DNA of 7,100 nucleotides, taken from contig DATJFH010000141.1 of the NCBI GenBank assembly GCA_035495815.1, positions 1 through 7,100 on the forward strand, written 5' to 3'. Positions within the stretch are counted from its first letter, which is position 1. Each line of letters starts with the position of its first letter. The notes under the pieces are model-generated. The model did no database searches. It was not told the origin of the DNA and saw nothing but the letters and a program-made list of their open reading frames with translations. The stretch is from DATJFH01 sp035495815 (GTDB lineage: Bacteria > Acidobacteriota > Terriglobia > Bryobacterales > Bryobacteraceae). A program made the translations under genes and the position numbers. This document shows positions 6,987-7,100 of this stretch, piece after piece.

Positions 6987-7100
6987 ATGAAGTTGAGCAC
7001 GGACCGTATCCTGACCACTCATGTCGGCAGCCTGCCGCGCCCGCAGGATGTGGTCGATCTGATCTTTGCCCAGGACCGCGGCGAGCCCATCGATCAAGCC
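6987..7100 (+). CDS. Start of a cobalamin-independent methionine synthase (MetE C-terminal-like) family protein, cut by the window edge
   Basis: 38 codons are visible, from an ATG at 6987 with AGGAG at 6971-6975 (11-nt spacer). The N-terminus, with ILTTHVGSLPRP at residues 8-19 followed by a helix (QDVVDLIFAQD), is characteristic of stand-alone proteins of about 370 aa related to the C-terminal catalytic half of MetE, in which the His of 'THVGS' belongs to the active-site region. Family members use a zinc ion to activate a thiol for methyl or alkyl transfer. Besides methionine synthesis, relatives act on coenzyme M or other thiols, and many are uncharacterised, so metE is not assigned. The zinc ligands lie beyond the window. 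It starts 98 nt after the DHH gene on the same strand and may share its transcript; an extended -10-like TGATATCCT (6927-6935) is a weak candidate for its own promoter. Confidence 0.8.
   Translation, partial: MKLSTDRILTTHVGSLPRPQDVVDLIFAQDRGEPIDQA

Overview
The window is GC-rich, gene-dense bacterial DNA, most likely from an Acidobacteriota genome of the Solibacter/Bryobacterales type. The evidence is an exported protein ending in the Solibacter-type C-terminal domain (TIGR03437 family), a FecR-like secreted protein with the aromatic-rich tail seen in that group, and a Ser/Thr kinase fused to a TolB/WD40-like propeller. These assignments come from recognising sequence motifs, not from a database search.

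Layout. The left 5.8 kb is one minus-strand run, read right to left: a membrane-spanning Ser/Thr protein kinase with a C-terminal beta-propeller (3130-5778), a secreted repeat protein with a TIGR03437 domain (1115-3097), and a secreted FecR-like protein (95-1039). A further reading frame may begin at the left edge (1-42). Gaps are 32 nt between the first two genes and 75 nt between the second and third. The second gap holds a reasonable sigma70-like promoter candidate, so the FecR gene may also be transcribed on its own. To the right, across a divergent intergenic region of 138 nt, the plus strand carries a DHH/DHHA1-family phosphoesterase of the exopolyphosphatase-like type (5917-6888). After a 98-nt gap comes the start of a cobalamin-independent methionine synthase (MetE C-terminal-like) protein that runs off the right edge (6987-7100).

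How the genes may work together. The kinase has an N-terminal catalytic domain, one membrane segment and a large propeller predicted to be outside the membrane. The next two products each have a signal peptide. A plausible inference is an envelope-sensing or envelope-remodelling module, but nothing in the sequence proves that the three act together. The phosphoesterase and the methyltransferase look like independent metabolic genes.

I see no RNA genes, mobile elements, CRISPR arrays or phage genes, and no gene-free stretch longer than about 140 nt. I do not find convincing evidence for a wholly new system. The most unusual items are the three-fold internal repeat of the TIGR03437 protein and the linkage of a propeller kinase to two exported proteins.
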